The notes under the pieces were generated by a model. The model saw only the letters and a program-made list of their open reading frames with translations, made no database searches and was not told the origin of the DNA. From assembly GCA_903896015.1 (NCBI GenBank), contig CAITWF010000011.1, forward strand, positions 1-57,682: a stretch of DNA of 57,682 bases. Reading direction: 5' to 3'. The DNA is from an uncultured Opitutia bacterium. Lineage in GTDB: Bacteria > Verrucomicrobiota > Verrucomicrobiia > Opitutales > Opitutaceae. Shown piece after piece: positions 46,609 through 56,057 of this stretch (positions within the stretch are counted from its first letter, which is position 1; every line of letters begins with the position of its first letter). Made by a program: the position numbers and the translations under genes.

Positions 46609-47859
46609 CTATACCGCCCGAAACACGACGGCGGCGTTCTGTCCGCCGAAACCGAGGTTGTTACTCAGCACCGTGCGCACCTTCGCCTCGCGGGCCACAT
46701 TCGGCACATAGTCGAGATCGCAGTCCGGATCAGTATCCTCGAGATTGATCGTCGGCGCGATGCGACCGGTCTGGATCGTTTTGGCGCAGATGACGGACTC
46801 GATGCCGCCGGCGGCGCCGAGCAAATGGCCCGTCATCGATTTTGTCGAACTAACGGCGAGTTTCCGCGCGTGCTCGCCAAAGACCTTCTTGATCGCCAGC
46901 GTCTCAAATTTGTCGTTGTAGGGCGTGCTTGTGCCGTGGGCATTGATGTAATCGATCGCGTCGGGCGCGAGGCCGGCACTCTTCATCGCGCGCGTCATCG
47001 CCATCGATAGACCGCGACCTTCCGGATCGGGCTGCGTGATATGAAACGCGTCGCTCGTGGCGGCGTAGCCGGCGAGCTCGCAGTAGATTTTTGCGCCGCG
47101 CGCCTGCGCGTGCTCGAGCGACTCGATCACGAGCACGCCCGCTCCCTCGCCCATGATAAAACCGTCGCGGCCCTTGTCGAAGGGCCGGCAGGCTTTTTCG
47201 GGCGCGTCGTTGCGAGTGCTCATCGCTTTCATCGAGCAGAAACTTGCGTACGCAAACGGCGTGATCGCCGCCTCACTCCCGCCAGCAACCATCACGTCCG
47301 CATCGCCACGCCTGATCATGTGCGCAGCCTCGCCGAGCGCATGCGTACCGGTCGCGCACGCAGAGACGACGCCGAAATTCGGCCCACGCGCCCCGATCTC
47401 GATCGCGAATAGCCCCGAACACATGTTGCCGATCAGCGAGGGAATCGTGAAGGGCGAAACTTTCCGCGGGCCGCGTTCGGCGAGCACCTTGAGTTGCGAC
47501 TCATAGGTCCACATGCCGCCGATGCCCGAGCCAATGACCACACCCACGCGATCGGCGTCTTCCTTGGCCATGTCGAGGCCGGCGTCCTTGACCGCCTGCT
47601 TGGCCGCGACGAAGCCAAAATGCGTGTAGCGATCGTTGCGCCGCGCCTCCTTCGGATCCATGTGATCCGCGGCGTTCCAATCGCGCACCTCGGCGCCGAT
47701 CTGACAGGCCAGTTCACTCGGGTCGAAGAGCGTGACCCGATGGATGCCTCCGCGGCCCGCGAGCAGACTAGCCCAAAAGCTATCCACGTCGTGACCGATC
47801 GAGGTGACGACACCGAGGCCGGTGATCACGACGCGGCGTGAAGGCGAGGAAGAGTCCAT
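46609..47859 (-). CDS. fabF: 3-oxoacyl-ACP synthase II
   Basis: Condensing enzyme of fatty-acid elongation. The 416-aa protein has the active-site triad Cys168 (SACATGTH), His308 ([11 protein letters not shown]) and His345 (GHLLGAAG), and the family start [13 protein letters not shown]. It lies downstream of acpP on the same strand but an intrinsic terminator stands between them, so fabF is either expressed by read-through or from its own promoter in the roughly 30 bases after it. Confidence 0.95.
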   Translation of the reverse strand: MDSSSPSRRVVITGLGVVTSIGHDVDSFWASLLAGRGGIHRVTLFDPSELACQIGAEVRDWNAADHMDPKEARRNDRYTHFGFVAAKQAVKDAGLDMAKEDADRVGVVIGSGIGGMWTYESQLKVLAERGPRKVSPFTIPSLIGNMCSGLFAIEIGARGPNFGVVSACATGTHALGEAAHMIRRGDADVMVAGGSEAAITPFAYASFCSMKAMSTRNDAPEKACRPFDKGRDGFIMGEGAGVLVIESLEHAQARGAKIYCELAGYAATSDAFHITQPDPEGRGLSMAMTRAMKSAGLAPDAIDYINAHGTSTPYNDKFETLAIKKVFGEHARKLAVSSTKSMTGHLLGAAGGIESVICAKTIQTGRIAPTINLEDTDPDCDLDYVPNVAREAKVRTVLSNNLGFGGQNAAVVFRAV

Positions 47860-47890
47860 GGTCAGAGAGAAAGGGAACCGCGATCTCAGA

Positions 47891-47943
47891 AAACAAAAAG
47901 GCGTCCTGCCAGATATTTCCGCGAAGGAAACGGGCAGGACGCC
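47891..47943 (-). terminator. intrinsic terminator between acpP and fabF
   Basis: Arms 47900-47910 and 47933-47943 pair perfectly over 11 bases, with an inner 5-bp stem TTTCC/GGAAA. On the minus strand the hairpin is followed by TTTTTGTTT (47899-47891). It is 22 bases past the acpP stop and ends about 31 bases before fabF. It would give acpP a higher transcript level than fabF. Confidence 0.85.
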
Positions 47944-47965
47944 AAAGATTTTGCCGGACCGCGAA

Positions 47966-48229
47966 TCAGGAAGCGCCAGCCTTGGCCTTGATGTAGTCGA
48001 TCACCTGGCCGACGGTCTGGAGCTTCTCCGCGTCGGACTCGGGGATCTCGCCCTTGATTTCGTCTTTGAATTCTTCTTCGAACGCCATGATGAGCTCGAC
48101 GGTATCAAGCGAATCGGCGCCGAGATCGTCGAGGAATGAGGCGGTCGGCGTAATCTGCTCTTCGTTTACGTTGAGCTGATTGACGATGATCTCCTTGACG
48201 CGTTGTTCGATGGTTTTTTGGTCAGCCAT
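47966..48229 (-). CDS. acpP: acyl carrier protein
   Basis: Small acidic protein carrying acyl chains on phosphopantetheine. From the ATG at 48229 it is 87 aa and begins [11 protein letters not shown], with the attachment serine Ser40 in [11 protein letters not shown] and the usual four-helix acidic pattern. An upstream in-frame start would add 15 atypical residues. It lies 41 bases after fabG and is followed by a strong terminator, matching its need for high expression. Confidence 0.96.
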   Translation of the reverse strand: MADQKTIEQRVKEIIVNQLNVNEEQITPTASFLDDLGADSLDTVELIMAFEEEFKDEIKGEIPESDAEKLQTVGQVIDYIKAKAGAS

Positions 48230-48270
48230 TGTGCAAATTTTTTCAGTCGGGAAGCGTGCAAGCGGAGGCT

Positions 48271-49020
48271 TCACATCGCCATGCCGCCGTCAACGGTAAA
48301 AACTTGCCCCGTGATATAACCCGCCTCTTCCGAACAGAGATACGCAGTCATGTTGGCGATGTCGGCGGCTTCGCCGAAACGCTTGAGCGGGACTGCCTCA
48401 AGAATCTTCGCCGAGGCCTCCGGGTTGTTCACGAATTCTGTCGTCATGTCGGTCTTGATGAAGCCCGGTGCGACGGCGTTGACGGTCACGCTGCGTCCCG
48501 CGAATTCGCGCGCGAGCGTCTTGGTCAAACCGATCATGCCGGCCTTCGCGGCGGAGTAGTTGGCCTGGCCAGCGTTGCCCATGATGCCGCTCACGGAGGC
48601 GATGTTGACGATGCGGCCGTAGCGGGCACGCGTCATCGGCCGGCCAACGAGTTTGCAGAAATGGAAGCAACTCGTGAGGTTGGTGGAAATGACGTCGTTC
48701 CAGTCGGCGTCGCTCATCCGGAACAAGAGGCCGTCACGCGTGATGCCGGCGTTGTTCACGAGGATGTCGATGGCGGGAAATTCCTTTTGGAGCTCTTCAA
48801 CGGCCTTGGCGATCGCGGCACCATCAGCGACATCGACGGCGAGAGCCTTGGCCTTGCCGCCGGAGGCGTTAATCGCGGCGGCAACGGCGCCGCACGAATC
48901 AGCGGATTTCGAGACGCAGATGACGGCGACGCCGTGCCGGGCGAGCGCTTCCGCGATAGCCTTGCCGATGCCGCGGCCGGCGCCGGTCACGAGGGCGGTG
49001 CGATGGGTGAACGTGAGCAT
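48271..49020 (-). CDS. fabG: 3-oxoacyl-ACP reductase
   Basis: NADPH-dependent reduction step of fatty-acid elongation. The 249-aa short-chain dehydrogenase has the cofactor loop TGAGRGIG (12-19), NNAG (89-92), catalytic Ser142, Tyr155 and Lys159 in the SVSG...YSAAK region, and the FabG-typical [11 protein letters not shown] and [14 protein letters not shown]. It precedes acpP (41-base gap), forming a fabG-acpP-fabF cluster; fabD and fabH are not in the window. Confidence 0.94.
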   Translation of the reverse strand: MLTFTHRTALVTGAGRGIGKAIAEALARHGVAVICVSKSADSCGAVAAAINASGGKAKALAVDVADGAAIAKAVEELQKEFPAIDILVNNAGITRDGLLFRMSDADWNDVISTNLTSCFHFCKLVGRPMTRARYGRIVNIASVSGIMGNAGQANYSAAKAGMIGLTKTLAREFAGRSVTVNAVAPGFIKTDMTTEFVNNPEASAKILEAVPLKRFGEAADIANMTAYLCSEEAGYITGQVFTVDGGMAM

Positions 49021-49059
49021 GAGAGGTTTGAGCGAGGCTTGGGCATTTCGATTTTCGCT

Positions 49060-49073
49060 CGATTGCGCAATCG
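49060..49073. repeat. 14-base perfect palindrome upstream of fabG
   Basis: CGATTGCGCAATCG is self-complementary and is flanked by GATTTTCG (49050-49057) and CGAAAATC (49072-49079) half-sites, then further AAAATCGAAAAATC copies. It lies about 40 bases before the fabG start in the gap after the CysJ-like gene. It could be an operator or part of a terminator; there is no extended U-run on either strand. Confidence 0.5.
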
Positions 49074-49099
49074 AAAATCAAGAATCCAAAATCGAAAAA

Positions 49100-50269
49100 T
49101 CAATAAACGTCGCGCTGGTAGCGGCCGTCCTTCTTGAGCAGTTTCACATAGTCCGTTGCCTGCGCCGGCGTGAAATTCCCCTGTTCCGCGACGATCGCGT
49201 GCAGCGCCACGTCGACGTCCTTCGCCATGCGCTTCGCGTCGCCGCACACATAAAAATGCGCGCCGCCTTGGAGCCACGCCCAGAGTTCCTGAGCGTTTTC
49301 ACGCATCCGATCCTGCACGTAGACTTTCAGCAACTGATCCCGCGAGAACGCCGTGTCGAGGCGCGTGAGCTGGCCGCGTTCGAGATATTGTTTCCACTCC
49401 TCTTCGTAGAGAAAGTCCGTGCCGCGCCGCTGGTCGCCGAAGAAAAGCCAGTTGCGCCCCGTCGCGCCGGTCGCCACGCGCTCCTGCACAAACGCCCGGA
49501 ACGGCGCGATGCCCGTGCCCGGCCCGATCATGATGCAGTCCTTCGCGCCATCGACCGGCGGCCCAAAATGCGAGTCCGATACAAACACCGGCACCGCCGA
49601 GGCCCCGATCGGGGCGCGGTCAGCGAGAAAGGTCGAGCACACGCCGACGCGATCGCGGCCGTTGGTCTTGTATCGCACGACGGCGAGTGTGAGGTGCACC
49701 TCGCTCGGAAACACTTTGGCCGACGACGCGACCGAATAGAGCCGCGGCATGAGCTTGCGGAGTTGATCGACGAAGTCCTGCGGCGTCGGCCGCGCGCCCG
49801 GAAATTCGGCGAGCAAGTCCACGAACTCGCGGTGTTCCAGAAAATCGGTCAACACGTCCTTCGACTCAGGTGCGAGGAGGCCGTCGAGCCTCGCGCGCTC
49901 CACGGGATCGGTCGCCTTCGCGGCGAGCACTTCGAGCGCACGACGACTGGGCTTCGCAAGCGCCAGTCGGGACGTCAGCGCCTCGCGCAAGGCGATCGGC
50001 GCGGTCAGTTTCAACATTGCCGGCGACACTGCTTCGTCGCCCGTCGCGCCGAGCCGTTGCAGGATTTCCGCCACCTCACTCGCGCGATTGGTCGGAAAAA
50101 CCCCAAGCGAATCGCCCGCCTTGTAGGTCAGCCCACTGCCCTCGATCGCGATGACGACATGGCGCGTCTCCTTCGCGGAACCGGGCTTGTTGAGCAGGCG
50201 ATTCTCGACGATCTTTGCGAGAAACGGCTTATCCTTGGAATAGGCGGTAGCGACAGCGGGGTTGGCCAT
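49100..50269 (-). CDS. CysJ-like FAD/NADPH diflavin-reductase domain protein (no flavodoxin domain)
   Basis: Likely NADPH-dependent electron-transfer reductase, annotated in relatives as sulfite reductase alpha subunit. The 389-aa protein has the FAD-binding RLYS (176-179) and GVCSTFL (209-215), NADPH-binding GPGTGIAPFRAF (249-260), FFGDQRR and YVCGDAKRMAKDVD, and ends in RYQRDVY like CysJ. The N-terminal flavodoxin (FMN) domain of the roughly 600-aa CysJ is absent, so an external flavodoxin, ferredoxin or hemoprotein must accept the electrons. No cysI is adjacent. The start at 50269 follows a diverged region. Confidence 0.85.
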   Translation of the reverse strand: MANPAVATAYSKDKPFLAKIVENRLLNKPGSAKETRHVVIAIEGSGLTYKAGDSLGVFPTNRASEVAEILQRLGATGDEAVSPAMLKLTAPIALREALTSRLALAKPSRRALEVLAAKATDPVERARLDGLLAPESKDVLTDFLEHREFVDLLAEFPGARPTPQDFVDQLRKLMPRLYSVASSAKVFPSEVHLTLAVVRYKTNGRDRVGVCSTFLADRAPIGASAVPVFVSDSHFGPPVDGAKDCIMIGPGTGIAPFRAFVQERVATGATGRNWLFFGDQRRGTDFLYEEEWKQYLERGQLTRLDTAFSRDQLLKVYVQDRMRENAQELWAWLQGGAHFYVCGDAKRMAKDVDVALHAIVAEQGNFTPAQATDYVKLLKKDGRYQRDVY

Positions 50270-50368
50270 GCGCTGCGGATCAAGGTTTCCCGCGCGATCG
50301 CTGGCAAGCCGCTTTCGCGGCACGCAGGCTTGCAGCCTCCGGCGATTTGCCGCCCAATCCCCCCGCTC

Positions 50369-51175
50369 ATGTCTGCCGAACCCATCCGCCTGCAAAAATT
50401 CCTCGCCGACGCCGGCCTCTGCTCCCGCCGCGCTGCCGAGGCGCTGATCGCGCGCGGCGAAGTCTGGGTCAACGGCTCTCCCGCCACCCTCGGCCAGAAA
50501 GTCACGCCCGGCATCGATCGCGTGACGACCGGCGGCAAGGCCGTGCGCACCACGGCGCAACCGCGCATCACGCTCGCGATGCACAAGCCGCGCGGCCTCG
50601 TCTGCTCCAACGACGACCCGCACAATCCCGAGACGGTCTTTTCCGTTTTACCACGCGACTTCGCGAAATTCCGATTCTTCTGCGCCGGCCGCCTCGACAA
50701 GGACAGCGACGGCCTCGTCATCCTCACGACCGATGGCGATCTCGCGCAGCGGCTCACGCATCCTTCAAACCTCGTCACCAAGCGCTACCACGTTGTCCTC
50801 GAGAAACAGTTTCCCGCCTCACGTCTCCGCCAACTCGTGAAGGGCGTCGTCGCCGAGGGCGAGCGCCTCAAGGTCGAGCGCGCCGCGCTCATCAATCCCA
50901 ACGCTGCGCACGCCTCCGCGAGCCTCGACGTGCACATGCACCACGGCAAGAAGCGCGAAATCCGCCAGCTCTTCACCACGCTCGGCTTCGACGTGAAGCG
51001 CCTCACGCGCTACCAGATCGGCGCGTTCCGCCTGAAGGGAATCCCGTTGCGCGCGATGAAACAACTTTCTACGAAAGAGATCGAATCGCTCTTCCAATCG
51101 CCGCGCACGCCGCGCGCCGAGTTGCAGGCCACCGCCGACGAATCTCGCTCCAAAAACTTTCTCGATGAAAACTAA
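50369..51175 (+). CDS. RsuA/RluB-family pseudouridine synthase
   Basis: Modifies a uridine in rRNA. The 268-aa protein has an N-terminal S4 RNA-binding domain (RLQKFLADAGLCSRRAAEALI, split over the domain), MHKPRGLVCSNDDP, the catalytic aspartate in GRLDKDSDGLVILTTDG, and HHGKKREIRQLF near the end. The 23S (RluB/RluF) versus 16S (RsuA) target cannot be settled by eye. The ATG at 50369 was chosen; the frame is open far upstream but is antisense to the fabG and CysJ-like genes. The next gene overlaps its end by 11 bases. Confidence 0.9.
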   Translation: MSAEPIRLQKFLADAGLCSRRAAEALIARGEVWVNGSPATLGQKVTPGIDRVTTGGKAVRTTAQPRITLAMHKPRGLVCSNDDPHNPETVFSVLPRDFAKFRFFCAGRLDKDSDGLVILTTDGDLAQRLTHPSNLVTKRYHVVLEKQFPASRLRQLVKGVVAEGERLKVERAALINPNAAHASASLDVHMHHGKKREIRQLFTTLGFDVKRLTRYQIGAFRLKGIPLRAMKQLSTKEIESLFQSPRTPRAELQATADESRSKNFLDEN

Positions 51176-51989
51176 CCTCCCGTTCTTCGCCGCACTGCTC
51201 TCCGTCGCCACCACGCTGACGGCCGCGCCCGTGCAATCGACGACCGCCGTCCACACGAAGCCCGACGAAGCCTCGCCCTCAATCACGTTCATCAAGGCCG
51301 GCACCGATCCGATTCCCGCGGCCGAGTCGCTCGCGAGCACGCCCGCCGGCTGGATGGCGATCGAGTTGAATGGACCATTCGATGCCTACGTACAGGACAG
51401 GGATCTCACCAAGGGCCTCGACATGAAGCCCGGCATATCGGTCTACCTCGGGCCTAAAATCGATTCCGGCGTGCTCACGACCGCGCTCAAGGAAGATAAG
51501 ACCAACATCACCGGCCAGCGCGGCCGCTGGCTGCAAATCCGCCTCGAGCGAAAACTGATCGGCTACATCCACGTCGGCGGCACCCCTGGGTATCTGCCGC
51601 CGATCGCCACTGCGACTGCAGGGTCCGGCGCGGCACCCGCTCCCGCTCCGCTGGCGCCCGCTCCCTTCGCACCCGCCGCCTATGGCCCCGCCGAGGCCGG
51701 CCACGCCGCGCCGGTCGTCAGTGCCGCCGATTCGACCTCGTCGCTGCCGCGCCAGTTCATCGGCAAACTTGTCACGACCAAACGCCCACTCCGCCCGCGC
51801 CGCCCCTACGACTGGGCGCTCAACGACGACGCCGACAAACGCTACGCCTACGTCGACACGAGCAAACTCATCCTCGCCCAGCCGATCGATATCCTCGCCG
51901 ATCACGCCGTCGTCATTTTTGGTTCCACTCACGCCAGCGCCGACGGCAAGGATCTTGTGATCGAGGCCGAGTCGCTGCAGTTGAAGTAA
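51165..51989 (+). CDS. secreted SH3-like domain protein of unknown function
   Basis: The 274-aa protein has a signal peptide ([21 protein letters not shown]), then an SH3-like stretch ([36 protein letters not shown]) and a second one ([19 protein letters not shown]), a Pro/Ala-rich linker about 145-185, and a C-terminal beta-rich segment ([20 protein letters not shown]). It overlaps the pseudouridine synthase by 11 bases, so it is probably co-translated, though the products act in different places. A cell-wall or envelope-binding role is inference. Confidence 0.72.
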   Translation: MKTNLPFFAALLSVATTLTAAPVQSTTAVHTKPDEASPSITFIKAGTDPIPAAESLASTPAGWMAIELNGPFDAYVQDRDLTKGLDMKPGISVYLGPKIDSGVLTTALKEDKTNITGQRGRWLQIRLERKLIGYIHVGGTPGYLPPIATATAGSGAAPAPAPLAPAPFAPAAYGPAEAGHAAPVVSAADSTSSLPRQFIGKLVTTKRPLRPRRPYDWALNDDADKRYAYVDTSKLILAQPIDILADHAVVIFGSTHASADGKDLVIEAESLQLK

Positions 51990-52018
51990 AAAATCCGCGC
52001 ACGCCTCCCGCGAAAAAA

Positions 52019-52051
52019 CGCGAATCGCTTTTGCTTTCGCGTCGATTCGCG
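52019..52051. repeat. inverted repeat upstream of folD
   Basis: Perfect 9-base arms CGCGAATCG (52019-52027) and CGATTCGCG (52043-52051) around a 15-base loop, 20 bases before the folD start. The arms recall the fabG-upstream palindrome (both contain CGATT/AATCG). There is no long T-run; it could be a weak terminator for the preceding gene or a leader structure. Confidence 0.5.
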
Positions 52052-52071
52052 TCATTCGCGAGCTCCTTACC

Positions 52072-52947
52072 ATGGAATTGATCGACGGAAACCACATCGC
52101 CGCCGCGCTCGTCGCCGAGTTGAAGGCGGAAGTCGCCACTTTCCCCGGCCGCAAGCCCTGCCTCGCCCTCGTGCGCGTCGGCGAGGATCCCGCATCGGTT
52201 TCCTACGTGCGAAAAAAGGAAAAGACCGCCGCCGAAATCGGCGTGACGAGCCGGATCATCCTTCCCCCGATCACAATCACGCAGGCCGAGTTGTTCGCGT
52301 TGATCGATTCGCTTAATGCGGACGACGACGTCGACGGGATTTTGGTGCAGTCGCCGCTGCCGAAGCACATCGAGGAGGTCGCGACCTTCCGCCGCGTTGC
52401 GCCGGAGAAGGACGTCGACGGCTTCAACACGCTCAATCTTGGCAAGGTCGCGCAGGAAGATCCGACCGGCTTCGTCGCCTGCACGCCGGCCGGCATCATG
52501 GAATTGCTCGCGCGCAGCGGCGTGGACTTGAAGGGCCAACACGTCGTCGTCCTCGGCCGCTCGCTGATCGTCGGCAAACCGATCGCACTGCTCGCCCTCC
52601 AGAAAAAGGCTGGCGCCAACGCCACCGTCACCGTTTGCCACTCGGGCACCGTTAATCTTCCCGCGCTGACGCGCCAGGCCGACGTGCTCATCGCCGCGAT
52701 CGGCCGCGCGGAGTTTGTCACCGCCGACATGGTGAAGCCCGGCGCCGTCGTAATTGACGTCGGCATCAACCGCGTGCCCGACGACACAAAGAAAACCGGC
52801 TACCGCCTCACCGGCGATGTGCATTTCCCGACCGTGTCGCCGCTCTGTGCAAAAATTACTCCCGTGCCCGGCGGCGTCGGTCCGATGACGGTGGCGATGT
52901 TGATGAAAAACACCGTCAAGGCGTTTCGCCAGCGCGCCACGCGCTAG
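52072..52947 (+). CDS. folD: methylenetetrahydrofolate dehydrogenase / cyclohydrolase
   Basis: Bifunctional one-carbon enzyme interconverting methylene- and formyl-tetrahydrofolate. The 291-aa protein has [17 protein letters not shown] with the catalytic lysine, [22 protein letters not shown], and the NADP-binding [12 protein letters not shown], ending in [11 protein letters not shown]. The length is normal. It is followed after 36 bases by the receiver-kinase gene. Confidence 0.95.
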   Translation: MELIDGNHIAAALVAELKAEVATFPGRKPCLALVRVGEDPASVSYVRKKEKTAAEIGVTSRIILPPITITQAELFALIDSLNADDDVDGILVQSPLPKHIEEVATFRRVAPEKDVDGFNTLNLGKVAQEDPTGFVACTPAGIMELLARSGVDLKGQHVVVLGRSLIVGKPIALLALQKKAGANATVTVCHSGTVNLPALTRQADVLIAAIGRAEFVTADMVKPGAVVIDVGINRVPDDTKKTGYRLTGDVHFPTVSPLCAKITPVPGGVGPMTVAMLMKNTVKAFRQRATR

Positions 52948-52983
52948 CTTGCGCCCGCCGTCGCGTTTCTCTTCCCTCGGCCA

Positions 52984-54114
52984 ATGCCCGCCCCGTCCAT
53001 CCTGGTCGTTGATGACCAGCCCATCAACGTCCAGCTGCTGAAACGCAAACTGGAGCGCGAGGGCATCCGGATTACAACCGCCTACAACGGCCTCGAAGCG
53101 CTCGCCTCCGTCAAGCAGTCCCCGCCTGATCTCATTCTGCTCGATGTGATGATGCCCGACATGGACGGCATCGAGGTCTGCCAGCGGCTTCAGGCCGAGG
53201 AGGCGACACGCAGCATCCCGGTCATCTTCATCACGGCCCGCACGACGAAGGAAAGCAAACTTGAGGGACTCGGCGTCGGCGCGGTCGACTACATCACCAA
53301 GCCGATCGACCTCGATGAGACGCTCGCGCGAGTCCAGACGCAGCTCCGGTTCGTCACGATCAACCGCCAGCTCCACGACCTCACCCGCCGCCTGGAGGAA
53401 TCCCGCCGCGCTGCGACCATCGGCGCCGTCACGCAGGGCATCGCGCACAATCTCAACAACCTCCTCGGAGTCGTCATTGGCTACCTCGATCTCGTCAAAG
53501 CCTACCACGACAAACCCGAGCAGGTGAAAAAAAACGCCCAGCACGTCGAAGACGCCGTGCAGCGCATTGTCGCGATCATCAAACAGCTCAGCACACTCGT
53601 CGTGAAGTCTCGCCCGCCGCTCATCAAAGCCAGCGTGCAGCTTCTCCTCGAGGGCGGAATCTCCCGCTTCCATGACGACTATCGCCTCACCGCCCCCGTC
53701 ACGATCGACAACCCGCTCGAAGATCTGATGATCGACACCAACTATGAGATCGTGGAGGAGGTGCTCGCGAAGGTACTGATCAACGCGTGGGAATCCTACG
53801 ACAACAAGCCAACTGACCCACGGCCAATTTCGCTGCACACGAAAATCGTCGAAAAGCCCGACGAGGGAAAATTCGTTGAAATCCGCGTCGTCGACCACGG
53901 GCGCGGCATCGATCCGGAGATTCGCGACAAGATGTTCGAGCCGTTCGTCAGCACGAAAAACACCGTCGGCGTCGGCATGGGCATGACCGTCGCCCGCCAC
54001 GCCCTGCGTAACCTAGGCGGCGAAGTCACGATGACCGATACCGAAGGCGGCGGCGCGACCGCGATCCTCATGCATCCGGCCGCGAAACGTCTGAGACAAT
54101 CCAGCGATGCCTAA
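52984..54114 (+). CDS. soluble receiver-histidine kinase (REC-HisKA-like-HATPase)
   Basis: A 376-aa cytoplasmic signalling protein with the domain order reversed from a normal hybrid kinase. An N-terminal receiver carries Asp54 in LLDVMMPDMDG and Lys106 in YITKPID. A short helix follows, then a histidine-kinase part with candidate phosphorylated His155 in GIAHNLNNLLG and an HATPase domain with Asn267 (VLINAWE), DHGRGID (304-310) and GMGMTVA. No membrane or DNA-binding region is present. An upstream kinase probably phosphorylates the receiver to gate the kinase. It overlaps proC by 8 bases. Confidence 0.9.
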   Translation: MPAPSILVVDDQPINVQLLKRKLEREGIRITTAYNGLEALASVKQSPPDLILLDVMMPDMDGIEVCQRLQAEEATRSIPVIFITARTTKESKLEGLGVGAVDYITKPIDLDETLARVQTQLRFVTINRQLHDLTRRLEESRRAATIGAVTQGIAHNLNNLLGVVIGYLDLVKAYHDKPEQVKKNAQHVEDAVQRIVAIIKQLSTLVVKSRPPLIKASVQLLLEGGISRFHDDYRLTAPVTIDNPLEDLMIDTNYEIVEEVLAKVLINAWESYDNKPTDPRPISLHTKIVEKPDEGKFVEIRVVDHGRGIDPEIRDKMFEPFVSTKNTVGVGMGMTVARHALRNLGGEVTMTDTEGGGATAILMHPAAKRLRQSSDA

Positions 54115-54910
54115 GATCGCCTTTCTTGGTGCCGGCAACATGGCCGCCGCGATGATCGACGGACTGCTGGCCAAAAAAACGCCTGCAGCCGATCTCGCCT
54201 GCTTTACCGCTTCCGGCAAAACCGCCGCCCCCCTCGCCGCGCGCACCGGCATCGCTCACGCCCACTCGGTCGACGAACTGCTCGCGGGGGCCGATACGCT
54301 CGTCGTCGCCTTCAAACCTCAGCACCTCGCCTCCGCTGATCCAAAGCTCGCCACACTCACCGCCGGAAAACTTGTGCTTTCGGTGCTCGCCGGAAAAAAA
54401 CTCGCGACACTCGCAAAATCGTTTCCTCACGCCCGTGCCGTCGTTCGCACGATGCCCAATACTCCCGGCTCAATCGGAGCCGGCATGACCGGCTGGTGCG
54501 TCGCGGCGCCACTCAACGCGAGCGATCGCGTGCTGGTGGGAAATCTGCTCGGAGCGCTCGGCCGCGCCGTCGAGATCCCCGAGTCGCAGATGGACGCACT
54601 CACCGCGGTCAGCGGCAGCGGCCCGGCCTACTTGTTTGAATTTGCCGCCGCACTCCGCGACGCTGGGACGGCCGCCGGTCTCGCGCCCGACACCGCAAAC
54701 ACCCTTGCGATCGAAACGCTCCTGGGGGCCGCGAGCTTGCTCGCGGCGAGACAAATTGAGCCGGAAAAATTGCGCGACGCCGTCACCTCGCCGAACGGCG
54801 TGACGTTCGCCGGTCTCCAGCGGATGGCCGCGCGCGATTTCCGCGGACTCGTCCGCGAAACTGTGCTCGCCGCCAAGGCGCGGTCGGAAGAGTTGTCGCA
54901 CGACTCATGA
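54107..54910 (+). CDS. proC: pyrroline-5-carboxylate reductase
   Basis: NAD(P)H-dependent last step of proline synthesis. The 267-aa protein has the N-terminal FLGAGNMAAAMIDGL, VVRTMPNTPGSIGAG-type signature and the C-terminal SGSGPAYLFEF with AVTSPNGVTF-GL, all typical. It overlaps the receiver-kinase gene (8 bases) and the hldD gene (4 bases), so the three are in one transcript although their functions differ. Confidence 0.94.
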   Translation: MPKIAFLGAGNMAAAMIDGLLAKKTPAADLACFTASGKTAAPLAARTGIAHAHSVDELLAGADTLVVAFKPQHLASADPKLATLTAGKLVLSVLAGKKLATLAKSFPHARAVVRTMPNTPGSIGAGMTGWCVAAPLNASDRVLVGNLLGALGRAVEIPESQMDALTAVSGSGPAYLFEFAAALRDAGTAAGLAPDTANTLAIETLLGAASLLAARQIEPEKLRDAVTSPNGVTFAGLQRMAARDFRGLVRETVLAAKARSEELSHDS

Positions 54911-55953
54911 GTTTCCTCCAAGGACGCATCCTCGTCACCGGCGGCGCCGGCTTCATCGGCAGCGCGCTGGTTTGGGCGCTCAACCGCCGCGGTCACACCA
55001 ACATCGTCGTTGCCGACTTTCTGAATCCAGCCTCGCGCTGGCGCGGCGAAGTGCCGCTCACGCTCAACGCGCCCGAGAAGGAAAAAAATCTGCGCGCGCT
55101 CACGTTCGCTTCCTTTGTCGAAGCCGACGTGTTGCGCACCCGCCTCCTCGCCGAACCGAACGCCTTCGGCCAGTTCTCCGCCATTTTCCATCTCGGAGCG
55201 AACTCCTCCACGACGGAGAAAAACGCCGCCTACCTCCGGGACATCAACTTCGACTATACCCGCGAACTTGCCACGTGGTCGCTCGCGCAGGGCGCGCGCT
55301 TTATCTACGCCTCGTCGGCCGCGACCTACGGCGACGGATCTGCCGGCATGGACGACCGCGACGCGAATCTCGCGCGGCTCCATCCACTCAATCTTTACGG
55401 CCAGTCGAAGCAGGACTTCGACGTCTTCGCGCAGCGCGAGGGCATCCTCGACCACATCGTCGGCGTGAAATATTTCAACGTCTTCGGTCCGAACGAGGAT
55501 CACAAGGGCGACATGCGCTCGCTCGTGAACAAGGCTTACCAGCAGATCCTCGCGACCGGTCGCGTGCAGCTCTTCAAAAGTCACAAGCCCGAGTTCAAGG
55601 ACGGCGAGCAGATGCGCGACTTTCTCTATGTCAAAGACGCGATCGAGATGACGCTGCACTTTGCCGAACATCCGCGCGGAAAAACCGCCGGTGGCCTATA
55701 CAATCTCGGCAGCGGCGAGGCCAATACCTGGCTCACGCTCACCCGCGCGATTTTCGCCGCGCTCGGCCGCGAGCCCGCGATCGAGTTCATCGAAATGCCC
55801 GAGGTGCTCCGCGGGAAATATCAATATTACACCCGCGCTGACATTTCGAAAATTCGCGAAACTGGCTATGATCGACTCATGACGCCGCTCGCCGAGGCCG
55901 TCCGCGACTACGTGCAAAATTACCTCGTGCCCGGCACTAAGCTCGGAGCGTAG
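54907..55953 (+). CDS. hldD: ADP-L-glycero-D-manno-heptose 6-epimerase
   Basis: Makes the heptose precursor of the lipopolysaccharide core. The 348-aa extended short-chain dehydrogenase has VTGGAGFIGSAL near the N-terminus, HLGANSSTTEK, the catalytic ASSAATYG and Tyr-x3-Lys in NLYGQSKQ, and the RfaD-typical YFNVFGPNEDHKGDM. Its presence supports a Gram-negative outer membrane with heptose. It ends the receiver-kinase-proC-hldD unit with 4-base coupling to proC. Confidence 0.94.
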   Translation: MSFLQGRILVTGGAGFIGSALVWALNRRGHTNIVVADFLNPASRWRGEVPLTLNAPEKEKNLRALTFASFVEADVLRTRLLAEPNAFGQFSAIFHLGANSSTTEKNAAYLRDINFDYTRELATWSLAQGARFIYASSAATYGDGSAGMDDRDANLARLHPLNLYGQSKQDFDVFAQREGILDHIVGVKYFNVFGPNEDHKGDMRSLVNKAYQQILATGRVQLFKSHKPEFKDGEQMRDFLYVKDAIEMTLHFAEHPRGKTAGGLYNLGSGEANTWLTLTRAIFAALGREPAIEFIEMPEVLRGKYQYYTRADISKIRETGYDRLMTPLAEAVRDYVQNYLVPGTKLGA

Positions 55954-56057
55954 GTTCAGCGTGGCAACGGATGCGGCAGACCGGCCAACCCGTGCGCAGA
56001 GGTCCGCCCCGCCCCATGTTACATTATTCGCGCCGCCCACCGCGGCCCGCCGTCCAT

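Noticed and set aside
48653-50368. Long upstream extension of the pseudouridine-synthase frame
   Set aside because: The extension is antisense to the fabG and CysJ-like genes, and the S4 domain starts at 50369, so the shorter protein is right.
51913-54000. 695-codon open frame antisense to folD and the receiver-kinase gene
   Set aside because: Opposes two genes with clear catalytic motifs; its own sequence shows no family features.
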